Shown here piece after piece: positions 37,400-46,256 of a DNA stretch of 64,000 bases (its first letter is position 1; each line of letters starts with the position of its first letter). This DNA is from Demequina iriomotensis (GTDB lineage: Bacteria; Actinomycetota; Actinomycetes; Actinomycetales; Demequinaceae). The notes under the pieces are model-generated. The model worked only from the letters and a program-made list of their open reading frames with translations. It was not told the DNA's origin and did not search any database. Where the stretch lies: contig NZ_BBME01000021.1 in assembly GCF_000971395.1 (NCBI RefSeq), positions 1 through 64,000 of the forward strand. Direction: 5' to 3'. A program made the translations under genes and the position numbers.

Positions 37400-39217
37400 A
37401 TGACCGCTGCTGAGGCGAGCACCAAGGAACACATGTCCCGCGAGGAGCTCGCACGCTGGGTCTTCTGGCCGTCCGCGGTGCTCATCCTCGGGTTCGTGCT
37501 CTTCGCGATCATCGCTCCCGACGTCGCCGAATCGCTCTTCGACACCATCCAGGCGAACATCATCTCCGCGTTCGGCTGGTACTACGTGCTCATCGCGGCG
37601 TTCTTCGTGGCGGTGACCCTCTACCTGGGCTTCAGCCGCTACGGCGACATCGTGCTCGGCAAGGACGGCGACGAGCCCGCCTTCTCGAAGTTCTCCTGGT
37701 ACGCGCTCCTGTTCGCGGCCGGCATGGGCATCGGCCTCGTGTTCTACGGCGTGGCCGAGCCGCTGTCGCACTTCTCCGACCCGCGCCCCGGGGTGACCGG
37801 CACCCCCGCGCAGCTCGCCCAGTCCGCGATGTCCCAGACGTTCCTGCACTGGGGCATCCACGCCTGGTCGATCTACATCATCGTCGGCCTCGCGATCGCG
37901 TACGCCGTGCACCGGCGCGGGCGACCCGTGTCGATCCGCTGGGCGCTCGAGCCGCTGCTCGGCAAGCACGTCGAGGGCCGCTGGGGCAACGTCATCGACA
38001 TCACCGCGGTGCTCGGCACGCTGTTCGGCATCGCGACGTCGCTCGGCCTCGGCGTGCTGCAGATCTCCGCGGGCCTCGGAGCCGCCGGCATCGCCGAGCC
38101 GAGCACCACCACCGAGGTGGTGCTCATCATCGTCATCACCATCGTCACCCTGTTCAGCCTCCTCACCGGGCTCGCGCGCGGGATGAAGTGGCTGTCCAAC
38201 ATCAACCTCGCCCTCGCGGCCGTGCTGCTGTTCTTCGTGCTGTTCTCGGGGCCCACGCTCTTCCTGCTGCGCGAGTTCGTGCAGTCGATCGGCAACTACA
38301 TCCAGAACTTCGTGGGGCTCAGCTTCAACGTCTCGGCGTACGCCGGCGCGGAGGGAGCCGCGTGGCAGGCGTCGTGGACCACGTTCTACTGGGGCTGGTG
38401 GATCGCGTGGGCGCCGTTCGTCGGCGTGTTCATCGCGCGCGTCTCGAAGGGGCGCACCGTACGCGAGTTCGTCTGGGGCGTGCTCCTCGTGCCCGCGATG
38501 ATCACCTTCCTGTGGTTCGCGGTCATGGGCGGGACGGCCCTCTACCAGGAGCTCTTCGGAGGCGGCGGGCTCGTCGCGGCCGACGGCACCATCGACACCG
38601 AAGGCGCGCTGTTCGACATGCTCGAAGGCCTGCCGGGCGGCACCGCGCTCACCTTCGGCGCGATCCTGCTGGTCGGCATCTTCTTCGTGACCTCGTCGGA
38701 CTCCGGCAGCTTCGTGCTGTCGATGCTGACCTCGGGAGGCAAGGAGAACCCCGCCCGGTGGATCCGCGTGTTCTGGGCCTGCACTACCGCCGCGGTCGCG
38801 ATCGCGCTGCTGCTGTCGGGCGGTCTCACGGCGCTCCAGACCGCCGCGATCATCACGGCGCTGCCCTTCTCCGTCGTCATGATCGGCATGGTCGTGTCGC
38901 TGTTCCGCGCCTTCGAGGGCGAGCATCGCGCGTTCCTCAAGGCGACCCGCCAGCAGTTCGTCGCGCACATCGGCGACACCTACGGGCTCGACGCCACCGG
39001 AGAGGTCCCGCGGCCTCGCGGCACGCTGCTCGACCGGCTGCGGCGTCGGCCCGACGCGCCCGGAGGGACGGGCGGCACCCCCGGGAGCGCGACGTCCGGC
39101 GCCGCGGGGGACGCCACGCGCGACGCGGGCGGATCGCCGCCCCACTACGAGTCGCTCGACACCGACGCGATCGCGATCGCGCATCGCGAGACGGAGCCCC
39201 CGGAGGAACGCGCCTAA
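37400..39217 (+). CDS. BCCT-family glycine betaine/choline/carnitine transporter
   Basis: Sodium- or proton-coupled importer of quaternary ammonium osmolytes, 605 aa with twelve membrane helices. The BCCT signatures are present: AAGMGIGLVFYGVAEPLSHF and the Trp-rich WASWTTFYWGWWIAWAPFVGVFIARVSKGRT segment of helix 8. The hydrophilic C-terminal tail of about 80 residues is a likely osmosensing or regulatory region, as in BetP. Substrate is probably glycine betaine. It runs directly to the -10 box of the next gene, which overlaps its stop codon. Confidence 0.92.
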   Translation: MTAAEASTKEHMSREELARWVFWPSAVLILGFVLFAIIAPDVAESLFDTIQANIISAFGWYYVLIAAFFVAVTLYLGFSRYGDIVLGKDGDEPAFSKFSWYALLFAAGMGIGLVFYGVAEPLSHFSDPRPGVTGTPAQLAQSAMSQTFLHWGIHAWSIYIIVGLAIAYAVHRRGRPVSIRWALEPLLGKHVEGRWGNVIDITAVLGTLFGIATSLGLGVLQISAGLGAAGIAEPSTTTEVVLIIVITIVTLFSLLTGLARGMKWLSNINLALAAVLLFFVLFSGPTLFLLREFVQSIGNYIQNFVGLSFNVSAYAGAEGAAWQASWTTFYWGWWIAWAPFVGVFIARVSKGRTVREFVWGVLLVPAMITFLWFAVMGGTALYQELFGGGGLVAADGTIDTEGALFDMLEGLPGGTALTFGAILLVGIFFVTSSDSGSFVLSMLTSGGKENPARWIRVFWACTTAAVAIALLLSGGLTALQTAAIITALPFSVVMIGMVVSLFRAFEGEHRAFLKATRQQFVAHIGDTYGLDATGEVPRPRGTLLDRLRRRPDAPGGTGGTPGSATSGAAGDATRDAGGSPPHYESLDTDAIAIAHRETEPPEERA

Positions 39218-39226
39218 CCTTGGCGC
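39215..39226 (+). promoter_or_regulatory. -10 box overlapping the BCCT stop codon
   Basis: TAACCT at 39215-39220 includes the BCCT stop codon and lies 6 nt before the ATG at 39227. Confidence 0.5.
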
Positions 39227-39718
39227 ATGGAGTTCTCGTACGCGCTCGGCCTGCCGCGGCAGCTGGTCCTGTCCGTGACCGCGGTGGCGGCCGTCGAGAT
39301 CCCCGTCGCCCACGTGCTGCTCGCGCGCTGGAACGGCACCGTGGCCCTCGCGGTGACGGCGCTGTCGATCGCGTTCATCGCGTACGTGCTCGTCGACTGG
39401 GTCGCCGCAGTGCGCCGCCCCCTCCGGCTCGACGCGGCCGCGCTCACCGTGCATCGCGGCCTGCGCGCGCCGGTGGTCGTGCCGCGCGACGGCATCGTCG
39501 AGGTCCGCGCCGTGCCGTCGAGCGACGCGCTGCCTCCCGGCGCCGCGCGCACGGTCTACGCGGGCGAGGCCAACGTCCTCGTCGCGCTCTCCCCGGCCGC
39601 CGCATCGTCCCTCGGCCGCGAGGCCGTCGCCGTGGCGGCGGACGATCCGTCGGCGCTGATCGCGGCGCTCGCCGCCGCTCCGGGGCCCGCCGCGACGGGT
39701 CTACAGTCGACCCCATGA
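39227..39718 (+). CDS. Small membrane protein with a PH-like domain
   Basis: A 163-aa protein with two N-terminal membrane helices (residues 10-60) and a soluble C-terminal half with short beta strands (RLDAAALTVHRGLRAPVVVPRDGIVEVRAVP), reminiscent of bacterial PH-domain membrane proteins. Function unknown. The start is supported by a leaderless -10 box. Its stop overlaps the start of the following small gene (ATGA). Confidence 0.7.
   Translation: MEFSYALGLPRQLVLSVTAVAAVEIPVAHVLLARWNGTVALAVTALSIAFIAYVLVDWVAAVRRPLRLDAAALTVHRGLRAPVVVPRDGIVEVRAVPSSDALPPGAARTVYAGEANVLVALSPAAASSLGREAVAVAADDPSALIAALAAAPGPAATGLQSTP
39702..39714 (+). promoter_or_regulatory. Internal -10 box upstream of the 86-aa gene
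   Basis: TACAGT at 39702-39707 lies 7 nt before the ATG at 39715 and inside the previous reading frame. Confidence 0.45.
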
Positions 39719-39975
39719 GCATCCGCCCCCTGGTCCACGGCACCCGACCGCTGCTGCGCACGGTCATGGAGGTCGGGAGCAGCTGGGCGTTGATGTCGGA
39801 CGGCGACTCCATGCTCGTGTGGCGCATCGACCAGCCGACGCACCTGCGCGTCGGCGATCAGGTCGCCGACCACGGCGATGGACGATGCACGGCCCCCGGC
39901 GGCATGGTCGCCTACCGGGAGGCCGACGAGGAGGGCGACATGGCGGGCCGGTCCGCCTTCGCCCTCGCGGCCTGA
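39715..39975 (+). CDS. Small hypothetical protein, 86 aa
   Basis: A soluble 86-aa protein of unknown family, with the central stretch SSWALMSDGDSMLVWRIDQPTHLRVGDQVADHGDG suggesting a small beta-barrel-like fold. Support for being real comes from the 4-nt overlap with the preceding gene and from its own -10 box at leaderless spacing. No catalytic motif is visible. The stop is 10 nt before the end of the convergent GyrI-like gene. Confidence 0.6.
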   Translation: MSIRPLVHGTRPLLRTVMEVGSSWALMSDGDSMLVWRIDQPTHLRVGDQVADHGDGRCTAPGGMVAYREADEEGDMAGRSAFALAA

Positions 39976-39985
39976 GCCGCCCCGC

Positions 39986-40471
39986 TCAGCCCTCCGCGAC
40001 CAGCACGCACACCTCGACCTTGCCCTCGGGCCCGTCGGGGCCCATGCGCGGCATGTCGAGGTAGAGCTCGTACCAGCACGCGAAGTCGTCGCCGGTGCTC
40101 GTGTGCGCCGTCGCGGGTGTCACCCCGGCGTCGGGCCACGAGTCCATCAGGGCCGCGGTGACCGACGCGATCCGCGCGTACGGGCCGTCGTGCGCGACCG
40201 TCGAGTACTCCCCCTCGGGCAGCACGTCGGGCTCGATCGGCGAGCCATCGAGGTCCCCCGCGTCGACCAGGTGCCCCACCTCGATGTCGAGCAGACCCGC
40301 CGGGCGGAACGCGATGTAGCGGATGACGCCGCCGCGCGACGGCGCGCCGTGCGCCGCCAGCATCGCCGCGACCCGGTCGAAGGCGCCGCCCACCGCATGC
40401 GGGAGCTCCTCCATCGTGACCTCGAGCGGCACGGCCACGTAGGCGCGGGCGGGCAGGTGCACCGTGCTCAC
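39986..40471 (-). CDS. GyrI-like small-molecule-binding protein
   Basis: A 161-aa protein with the GyrI/AraC effector-binding fold: it begins with the LPARAYVAVPLEVTMEELPHAVGGAF pattern and has the DVLPEGEYSTVAHDGPYARI segment typical of the domain. There is no DNA-binding domain, so it probably binds or hydrolyses a small hydrophobic compound. GTG at 40471 overlaps the stop of the flavodoxin-like gene (GTGA), so the two are co-translated. Confidence 0.8.
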   Translation of the reverse strand: MSTVHLPARAYVAVPLEVTMEELPHAVGGAFDRVAAMLAAHGAPSRGGVIRYIAFRPAGLLDIEVGHLVDAGDLDGSPIEPDVLPEGEYSTVAHDGPYARIASVTAALMDSWPDAGVTPATAHTSTGDDFACWYELYLDMPRMGPDGPEGKVEVCVLVAEG

Positions 40472-41187
40472 GCGCGGTACTCCGGGTTGGGGTGATCGAA
40501 GCGCGCCCCCGCGTCCCACTCGCGCCGCGAGTTCCCGCCCGCGGGGAAGCCGCCCGAGTCGCGCAGCCACCGCGCCACGTGGAGCAGGTTCCAGGTCATG
40601 AACGTGGTGTTGCGCCGGGTGAAGTCGCTCTCGGGTCCCCCGCTCTCGGGATCCAGGTACGACGGGCCGGGACCCACCGGGCCGATCCAGCCGGCGTCCG
40701 CGTTGGGCGGGATCGTGTAGCCGAGGTGCTGCAGCGAGTACAGGACGTTCATCGCGACGTGCTTGACCCCGTCCTCGTTGCCCGTCACCACCACGCCCGC
40801 CGTGCGCCCGTAGTAGAGGTACTGGCCGCGCTCGCCCAGCTCGCCCGACAGCCCGTACAGGCGCTCGATCACGCGCGTCGCGACCGAGGACTTGTCTCCG
40901 AGCCAGATGGGCGTGCCGAGGATGAGGATGTCCGCCGCGAGGATCCGCGATGCGAGGCCGGGCCAGTCGTCGCGCGCCTGGTTCCCGCCCGGCACGTCCT
41001 CCGTCATGTCGGGGTACACCCCGGGCGGGATGACGTGGTCCGCGGCGCGGATCACGTCGACATCGACGCCCTGCGCGCGCAGGATCGCGATCGCGTTGTC
41101 GAGCAGGCCCTGCGTATGGGAGAGCGCAGGCGAGGGCTTGAGCGTGCAGTTGACCACCACGGCCGCGAGATCGGAGAAGTCGCTCAT
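40468..41187 (-). CDS. Flavodoxin-like NAD(P)H-dependent FMN reductase
   Basis: A 239-aa flavoprotein of the NADPH-dependent FMN reductase/WrbA-like fold. The phosphate-binding loop follows the first strand (VVVNCTLKPSPALSHTQGL), ILILGTPIWLGDKSSVATRVIERL is the second FMN contact, and YYGRTAGVVVTGNEDG the third. Substrate is unknown, possibly quinones or flavin. It leads a two-gene unit with the GyrI-like protein and has a leaderless start. Confidence 0.85.
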   Translation of the reverse strand: MSDFSDLAAVVVNCTLKPSPALSHTQGLLDNAIAILRAQGVDVDVIRAADHVIPPGVYPDMTEDVPGGNQARDDWPGLASRILAADILILGTPIWLGDKSSVATRVIERLYGLSGELGERGQYLYYGRTAGVVVTGNEDGVKHVAMNVLYSLQHLGYTIPPNADAGWIGPVGPGPSYLDPESGGPESDFTRRNTTFMTWNLLHVARWLRDSGGFPAGGNSRREWDAGARFDHPNPEYRA

Positions 41188-41200
41188 GGTGTCGACGCTA
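41188..41200 (-). promoter_or_regulatory. -10 box for leaderless FMN reductase gene
   Basis: TAGCGT on the minus strand (complement at 41195-41200) lies 7 nt before the ATG at 41187. Confidence 0.55.
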
Positions 41201-41202
41201 CG

Positions 41203-41463
41203 TCAGGACGGGCGGACCGTCCCCTCGACGTCCACGACCTCGTGGCGCGACGCCTCCTCGAAGCGCCGCCGCTCGCGGTTGACCAGCGTGAGGGTCACCG
41301 CCCAGAGGCCCAGATCGTCGACGATGCCGAAGGGCAGCAGCAGGTCGGGGATGACGTCGAGGGGCCACAGCGAGTACACCAGCGCGCCCGCGGCCGCGAT
41401 CCACGTCGTGGGCGCGAGCCGATGCTCGCCGCGCCTGACCGCCTGGAAGAAGCTCCACCACAT
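41203..41463 (-). CDS. YkvA-like DUF1232 membrane protein
   Basis: An 86-aa protein of the DUF1232 (YkvA) family. The diagnostic segment is YSLWPLDVIPDLLLPFGIVDDLGLW, a short hydrophobic hairpin with a D-x-I-P-D turn. The C-terminus is charged (NRERRRFEEASRH). Function is unknown in the family. A CATACT -10-like box lies 6 nt before the ATG. The stop codon overlaps the promoter zone of the FMN reductase gene. Confidence 0.82.
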   Translation of the reverse strand: MWWSFFQAVRRGEHRLAPTTWIAAAGALVYSLWPLDVIPDLLLPFGIVDDLGLWAVTLTLVNRERRRFEEASRHEVVDVEGTVRPS

Positions 41464-41475
41464 GGCGCCAGTATG
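41464..41475 (-). promoter_or_regulatory. Possible -10 box for leaderless DUF1232 gene
   Basis: CATACT on the minus strand (complement at 41470-41475) lies 6 nt before the ATG at 41463. Confidence 0.4.
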
Positions 41476-41495
41476 CGCCCGATGGGGGCGTCCCG

Positions 41496-41984
41496 TCAGA
41501 GGACCTCGCGCAGCCGGCCCGTGTGCACGTCGAACACGAAGCCGCGGACCTGGGTCGAATCGACCAGGAACGGGTTGCGCCGCAGCCGCTCCATCGACTG
41601 GCGCAGGTCCGCGTCGAGGTCGCGGAAGGACTCCGGGCTCCACGTGGGCTTGAGGCCCGTCTCGTCGAGGAGCTGGTTGCGCAGCTCGTCGTCGGTGAAC
41701 GTCAGCGCGCCGCAGTCCGTGTGGTGGATGAGGATGATCTCGCGCGTGCCGAGCTTGCGCTGCGAGATGACCAGCGAGCGGATCATGTCGTCCGTGATGA
41801 CGCCGCCCGCGTTCCTCATGATGTGCGCGTCGCCGACCTCGAGGCCGAGCATCGCGAAGACGTCGAGGCGGGAGTCCATGCACGCGACCACTGCGAGTTG
41901 GCGGCGCGGCGGCAGCGGGCGGTCCGGCGTGTACGAGGTCGCGTAGTCGCGGTTGTTGGCGATGAGCTCGTCGGCGATTCCCAT
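41496..41984 (-). CDS. Beta-class carbonic anhydrase
   Basis: Interconverts CO2 and bicarbonate. The 162-aa protein has the zinc ligands and the catalytic dyad of the short, actinobacterial beta class: CMDSR (Cys ligand and Asp-Arg dyad) near residue 35 and HHTDC (His and Cys ligands) near residue 87. GGGAGGAA 4-5 nt upstream is a strong ribosome site, unlike the leaderless neighbours. It is monocistronic and supports bicarbonate-requiring carboxylations. Confidence 0.93.
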   Translation of the reverse strand: MGIADELIANNRDYATSYTPDRPLPPRRQLAVVACMDSRLDVFAMLGLEVGDAHIMRNAGGVITDDMIRSLVISQRKLGTREIILIHHTDCGALTFTDDELRNQLLDETGLKPTWSPESFRDLDADLRQSMERLRRNPFLVDSTQVRGFVFDVHTGRLREVL

Positions 41985-42037
41985 GGTTCCTCCCTGGTGT
42001 CCGGGTCCACCCTATTGCCGGGCGGCTCTCGCGTTGC

Positions 42038-42049
42038 AACGATGAGTCC
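42038..42049 (+). promoter_or_regulatory. Possible -10 box for leaderless SDR gene
   Basis: AACGAT at 42038-42043 keeps A2 and T6 and lies 6 nt before the ATG at 42050. Confidence 0.35.
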
Positions 42050-42814
42050 ATGACTCGCGTCCTCGTCACCGGTGCGGCCCAGGGCCTCGGATCTGAGATC
42101 GCGCGCCGCATGGTCGCGCTCGGGTACGAGGTGGTGGTGCACGGCCGCGACGCCGCGCGCACGGACGTGGCCCTCGCGGCGGTGCCCGGCGCGGTCGCCG
42201 GCGTGACGGGGCGGCTCGACTCGCTCGCCTCGACCCGCCTCCTGGCGGACGATGCGCGGGGCCGGGGGCCGTACGAGGTGATCGTGCACAACGCCGCGCT
42301 CGGCGGGGACCAGGACCGGCCGGTCCTCACCGAGGACGGCCTCGAGCGCATCGTGCAGGTCAACGTGATCGCCCCCTACCTGCTGAGCGCGCTGCTCACG
42401 GTGCCGCGCCGGATGGTCTTCATCGGCTCCGACGCGGCGCTCTCCGGCCGGCCGCTCGTGGATCTGCGGCCCGCCGAGCCCTGGGACGGGCATCGCACCT
42501 ACGCCGACTCGAAGCTGCTGCTCACGATGCTCGCGTTCGAGCTCGCCGCGCGCCACACGGACCGGCAGATCAACGTGGTGCATCCCGGCTGGGTGCGCAC
42601 CCGCATGGGCGGCCCGCGCGCGGTGCTGCCCCTGTCCGACGGCGCCGACACCCCCGTGTGGATGGCGACCTCCGACGAGCCCGTCGCCCGCCGCGGCGGC
42701 CAGTACGTGCACAAACGACGCGCGGAGGCCGCTCCCGCGGCGGCCCACGACGCGCGCCTGCGCGAGGCGCTCGTGGACTCGCTGGTCGCCGTCACCGGCG
42801 AGCACCTCCACTAG
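42050..42814 (+). CDS. Short-chain dehydrogenase/reductase
   Basis: A 254-aa NAD(P)-dependent oxidoreductase. The Rossmann motif TGAAQGLG is at residues 7-14, the NAA motif in IVHNAALGG, the catalytic Ser in FIGSDAALSG and the Tyr-x3-Lys in YADSK. The region after it diverges from classical SDRs, and the final 30 residues look atypical. Substrate cannot be inferred. The downstream LacI regulator starts 10 nt later from its own -10 box, which overlaps the SDR stop. Confidence 0.88.
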   Translation: MTRVLVTGAAQGLGSEIARRMVALGYEVVVHGRDAARTDVALAAVPGAVAGVTGRLDSLASTRLLADDARGRGPYEVIVHNAALGGDQDRPVLTEDGLERIVQVNVIAPYLLSALLTVPRRMVFIGSDAALSGRPLVDLRPAEPWDGHRTYADSKLLLTMLAFELAARHTDRQINVVHPGWVRTRMGGPRAVLPLSDGADTPVWMATSDEPVARRGGQYVHKRRAEAAPAAAHDARLREALVDSLVAVTGEHLH

Positions 42815-42823
42815 GGTTCCCTC
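42812..42823 (+). promoter_or_regulatory. -10 box for leaderless LacI gene
   Basis: TAGGGT at 42812-42817 starts inside the SDR stop codon and lies 6 nt before the ATG at 42824. Confidence 0.6.
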
Positions 42824-43825
42824 ATGAGCCCGTCACGCGCGTCCATGACCGACGTCGCGCGGCTCGCGGGGGTGTCGAGCCAGACCGTCTCGCGGGTCGC
42901 GAACGGCTCGATCAACGTCAGCCCCGACACCCGTCAGCGCGTGCTCTCCGCGATGGACTCCGTCGGGTACACGCCGAACACCGCCGCCCGCGCCCTGCGC
43001 CGCGGATCGTTCGAGACCCTCGGGGTGATCGCGCATCGGCTCGCCCGCACCGGTGAGTCGAGCATCGTCGAGGCGGTCGTGCAGGCCGCCCGCGACTCCG
43101 GCCACACCGTGACGCTGCTCGACATCGACTCCACGGGCCACGAGGACGTCGCGGAGGCCGCCTCGCGACTGTCGCACCAGGCGATCGACGGGCTCATCAT
43201 CATCCGCGCCGAGATCGAGGACGCGGGCCGGCTCGCCCTGCCGTCGGGGCTGCCGGCCGTGGTGGCGGACGCCACCTTCGGCGGGCTCCTCCCGATGGTC
43301 GGCTCGGACCACGCCGGGGGTGCGCGCCTCGCGGTCGAGCACCTGCTGTCCCTGTGCCACCGCACCGTGCACCACCTCGCGGGCCCGGCCGACTCCATCC
43401 CCGCGCGGGCGCGCCATCAGGCGTGGCGCGACGTCCTGCACGAGCGCGGCCTCGAGGCCCCCGCCGTCCTCCGAGGCGACTGGACCGCCGAGTCCGGGCA
43501 CGCGGCCGGCCTCGAGCTCGCGCGCGCGGGCGAGGCGACGGCCGTGTTCTGCGCGAACGACGAGATGGCGGCGGGGCTCATGCTCGCGTGCGCGCAGTCG
43601 GGCGTGCGCATCCCCGAGGACCTGTCGGTGGTCGGGTTCGACGACATCCCGCTGGCCGGCTACCTCACCACCCCGCTCACGACCGTGCGCCAGCCCTTCG
43701 CGCGGGTGGGTCGCCGCCTGGTCGAGGCGGTCCTCGACCGCATCGCGGGCGCGCCCGCCACCGCCGGCACCGAGCTCATCCCGTGCGAGCTGGTGGTGCG
43801 CGGCTCGACCGCGCCGCGCCCCTAG
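42824..43825 (+). CDS. LacI-family transcriptional regulator
   Basis: A 333-aa repressor with an N-terminal LacI helix-turn-helix (MTDVARLAGVSSQTVSRVANG) and hinge (AARALRRGSFETLG), then a periplasmic-binding-like effector domain. No palindrome next to it stands out as its operator, so its targets are unknown. It is convergent with a second LacI gene and shares a CTAG with it: the TAG stop codons of the two genes overlap by two bases. Confidence 0.9.
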   Translation: MSPSRASMTDVARLAGVSSQTVSRVANGSINVSPDTRQRVLSAMDSVGYTPNTAARALRRGSFETLGVIAHRLARTGESSIVEAVVQAARDSGHTVTLLDIDSTGHEDVAEAASRLSHQAIDGLIIIRAEIEDAGRLALPSGLPAVVADATFGGLLPMVGSDHAGGARLAVEHLLSLCHRTVHHLAGPADSIPARARHQAWRDVLHERGLEAPAVLRGDWTAESGHAAGLELARAGEATAVFCANDEMAAGLMLACAQSGVRIPEDLSVVGFDDIPLAGYLTTPLTTVRQPFARVGRRLVEAVLDRIAGAPATAGTELIPCELVVRGSTAPRP

Positions 43826-44835
43826 AGGGTGCCGCGCTCGACTATCTGCGTGGGGATGACCACGCGGCCCGCGGGCCGGCCGTTGATCTCGTCGAGCAGC
43901 AGGCGCACCATCTCCTCGCTCACACGATCGAACGGCTGACGCACCGTGGTGAGCGGCGGCGTCGTCGCGGTCGCGGCGGGCGCATCGTCGAACCCGACCA
44001 CCGCGACGTCCTCCGGGACCCGGATCCCGGCCTGAGCGAGCACGTCCATCGCGCCCGCGGCCATGAGGTCGTTGCCCGCGAACACCGCGTCGAACGCGAC
44101 CTCGCGCGCGAGGAGCTCGCGCATCGCGCGCGCGCCGGACTCGCGGCCGTAGTCGCCGTACACCACCAGCTCCTCGGCGAACGCGTCGCCCAGGACGTCC
44201 CGGTACGCGCGCAGGCGGCCCGTGCCGCCCGACGTGTCCTGCGGGCCCGCGATGTGGACGATGCGCGTGCGGCCCCTCGCGACGAGGCGCTCGACGATGG
44301 CGCGGGCGCCGCCGTCATCGTCCGCCGTGACGTAGCCGACCTGGTCCTCGAAGCCGAGCGGGATGCCCGCGGAGATCACGGGCAGGCGTGCGTCGAGCAG
44401 CGCCGCCAGGAACTCCTGGCTGTCGCGGTGGGAGGACACGACCAGGGCGCCGTCGACGTGGCCGCCGGTGAGGTACTCCGTGGCGCGGCGTCGCTCCTCG
44501 AGCGTGTCCGCCATGATCAGCACGAGCGTCATGCCGTGCTCCGCCAGCGCGTCCGCCGAGGACCGCAGGATCTGGAGGAAGTTGGGGTCGGAGAAGAACC
44601 GCTCGTAGGACTCGGTCAGCAGGAAGCCCACCGAGCCGGTGCGGCTGGTCGCGAGCGACCGCGCGTGGGGGTTGATGCGGTAGCCCGTGGACTTGATGGC
44701 CTTCTCGACCTGCACCCGAGCGCCGTCGGACACCCAGTGCCCTCCGTTGAGCACCCGGGACACGGTGCCGCGGGAGACCCCCGCCTCCCGCGCCACGTCG
44801 TCGATCGTGGGCCGGCGTCCCCGCAGCTTCGTCAC
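43822..44835 (-). CDS. LacI-family regulator, likely of the mms sugar importer
   Basis: A 337-aa LacI repressor (TIDDVAREAGVSRGTVSRVLNG, then ARSLATSRTGSVGFLL). It lies directly downstream of the monosaccharide importer operon on the same strand. A GAGCGCTC-centred palindrome is present in its own promoter (44871-44884) and upstream of the importer (49230-49243). This suggests that it represses itself and the importer until a sugar binds. GTG start. Its stop overlaps that of the convergent LacI gene. Confidence 0.9.
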   Translation of the reverse strand: MTKLRGRRPTIDDVAREAGVSRGTVSRVLNGGHWVSDGARVQVEKAIKSTGYRINPHARSLATSRTGSVGFLLTESYERFFSDPNFLQILRSSADALAEHGMTLVLIMADTLEERRRATEYLTGGHVDGALVVSSHRDSQEFLAALLDARLPVISAGIPLGFEDQVGYVTADDDGGARAIVERLVARGRTRIVHIAGPQDTSGGTGRLRAYRDVLGDAFAEELVVYGDYGRESGARAMRELLAREVAFDAVFAGNDLMAAGAMDVLAQAGIRVPEDVAVVGFDDAPAATATTPPLTTVRQPFDRVSEEMVRLLLDEINGRPAGRVVIPTQIVERGTL

Positions 44836-44870
44836 TGGTACCTCATCTCGTCTCGCCTACGAGTATGGAC

Positions 44871-44884
44871 TAGGAGCGCTCTCA
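44871..44884. promoter_or_regulatory. LacI-type operator box (GAGCGCTC core), site 1
   Basis: TAGGAGCGCTCTCA matches the known actinobacterial LacI/CebR-type box TGGGAGCGCTCCCA at 12 of 14 positions. It lies 36 nt upstream of the LacI start, next to a CATACT -10-like box. Confidence 0.65.
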
Positions 44885-44917
44885 GTGCGCGCGACGCGCT
44901 CCCGCCCTCCCGACACT

Positions 44918-45005
44918 GCCAACGGACCTGGTCCCGACACGCGGGGCCTGGGCGCGCATCGTCCCGTCATCAGCGGCGTGTCGCCGCGAGATCCGTTGCT
45001 GCTGT
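44918..45005. repeat. Copy B of the ~90-bp hairpin repeat
   Basis: Aligns along its length with 1-90. Flanking arms CCTCCCG near 44907 and CGGGAGG near 45010 extend the hairpin. It contains a decamer copy (44955-44964). Located after the mmsB stop and before the LacI promoter, it may serve as the importer operon's terminator. Confidence 0.6.
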
Positions 45006-45077
45006 CCAGCCGGGAGGAGGGAGGGGGAACGCGACGAGGGGCCCCGGCGGACCGGGACCCCTCGTGGAACGCGGTGC

Positions 45078-46256
45078 TTAGCGAGCGCCCGCGCGGCGCT
45101 TGTTGTAGACGTCGAACGCGACGGCCAGCAGCAGGACCAGACCCTTGACGATCTGGACCATGGACTGGTCCACGCCCATGAGCGACATGCCGTTCGACAT
45201 CGTGGCCATGACCAGACCACCGACCATGGCGCCGGTCACGCGACCCACACCGCCGGTGACGGCGGCGCCACCGATGAAGCAGGCCGCGATCGCGTCGAGC
45301 TCGAACATGTTGCCCGCTGCGGGCTGCGCACCGTTCGAGCGCGAGGAGTACACGACGCCGGCGACGGCGGCCAGGATGCCCATGTTGAGCATGACGCCGA
45401 AGGTGACCCACTTGACCTTGACACCCGAGAGCATCGCGGCGGCGAGGTTGCCACCGATCGCGTAGACGTGGCGACCGAACACGGTGCGCTGCGTGACGAG
45501 CGAGTACACCACGATGAGCACCGCGAGGATGATGAGGACGTAGGGCAGGCCGCGCGCGTTGGCGAGCTGCCAGGCGAACCACATCACGATCGCGGCGACC
45601 GCGACCAGCTTCGCGATGAACAGCGGGAAGGCCTCGACCGGCTGGTCGTAGGCGATGCGCGCCGCACGGGTGCGGTACGCCGAGAAGCAGTAGCCGGCAA
45701 CCGCGATGGCGAAGACCACGAGCGTGAACACGTCGAAGCCGTTGCCGCCGAACAGCCCGTTGATGAACCCGCCCGCGATCTTCTGGTACTCCGGCGTGAA
45801 CGGCGAGAGCGAGATGTTGTTGAGGATCAGCCACGTGAGGCCGCGGAACAGCAGCATGCCGGACAGTGTCGTGATGAACGCGGGGATCCCCACGAACGCG
45901 ACCCAGAAGCCCTGCCACGCGCCGATGAGGGCACCCACCACGAGGGCGCCGATCACGCCGACCCACCACGGCATGCCGTGGCGGATGACGAGCACCGCGG
46001 ACACGGCGCCCGTGAAGGCCACCACCGAGCCGACCGAGAGGTCGATGTGCCCGGCGATGATCACCATCACCATGCCGATCGCGAGGATCAGGATGTACGA
46101 GTACTGCAGCACCAGGTTGGTGACGTTGCCTGCGCTCAGCAGCTTCCCGTCCGTCAGGATCGCGAACAGCGCGACGATGACGACGAACGCGATGTAGATG
46201 CCGCTGGTCCGGATGTTGCGCGTGAGCAGCTCCCGGAGATTCGCGGTGCCGGTCAT
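45078..46256 (-). CDS. mmsB: Multiple-monosaccharide ABC importer permease
   Basis: Membrane subunit of the sugar importer, 392 aa with about ten helices, of the MmsB/GguB (XylH-like) class. The family motif is [30 protein letters not shown] and the C-terminal segment [28 protein letters not shown] are also typical. The ATG overlaps the ATPase stop by 4 nt. Known members carry arabinose, galactose, glucose or xylose, which agrees with the ara and gal genes following upstream. Confidence 0.92.
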   Translation of the reverse strand: MTGTANLRELLTRNIRTSGIYIAFVVIVALFAILTDGKLLSAGNVTNLVLQYSYILILAIGMVMVIIAGHIDLSVGSVVAFTGAVSAVLVIRHGMPWWVGVIGALVVGALIGAWQGFWVAFVGIPAFITTLSGMLLFRGLTWLILNNISLSPFTPEYQKIAGGFINGLFGGNGFDVFTLVVFAIAVAGYCFSAYRTRAARIAYDQPVEAFPLFIAKLVAVAAIVMWFAWQLANARGLPYVLIILAVLIVVYSLVTQRTVFGRHVYAIGGNLAAAMLSGVKVKWVTFGVMLNMGILAAVAGVVYSSRSNGAQPAAGNMFELDAIAACFIGGAAVTGGVGRVTGAMVGGLVMATMSNGMSLMGVDQSMVQIVKGLVLLLAVAFDVYNKRRAGAR

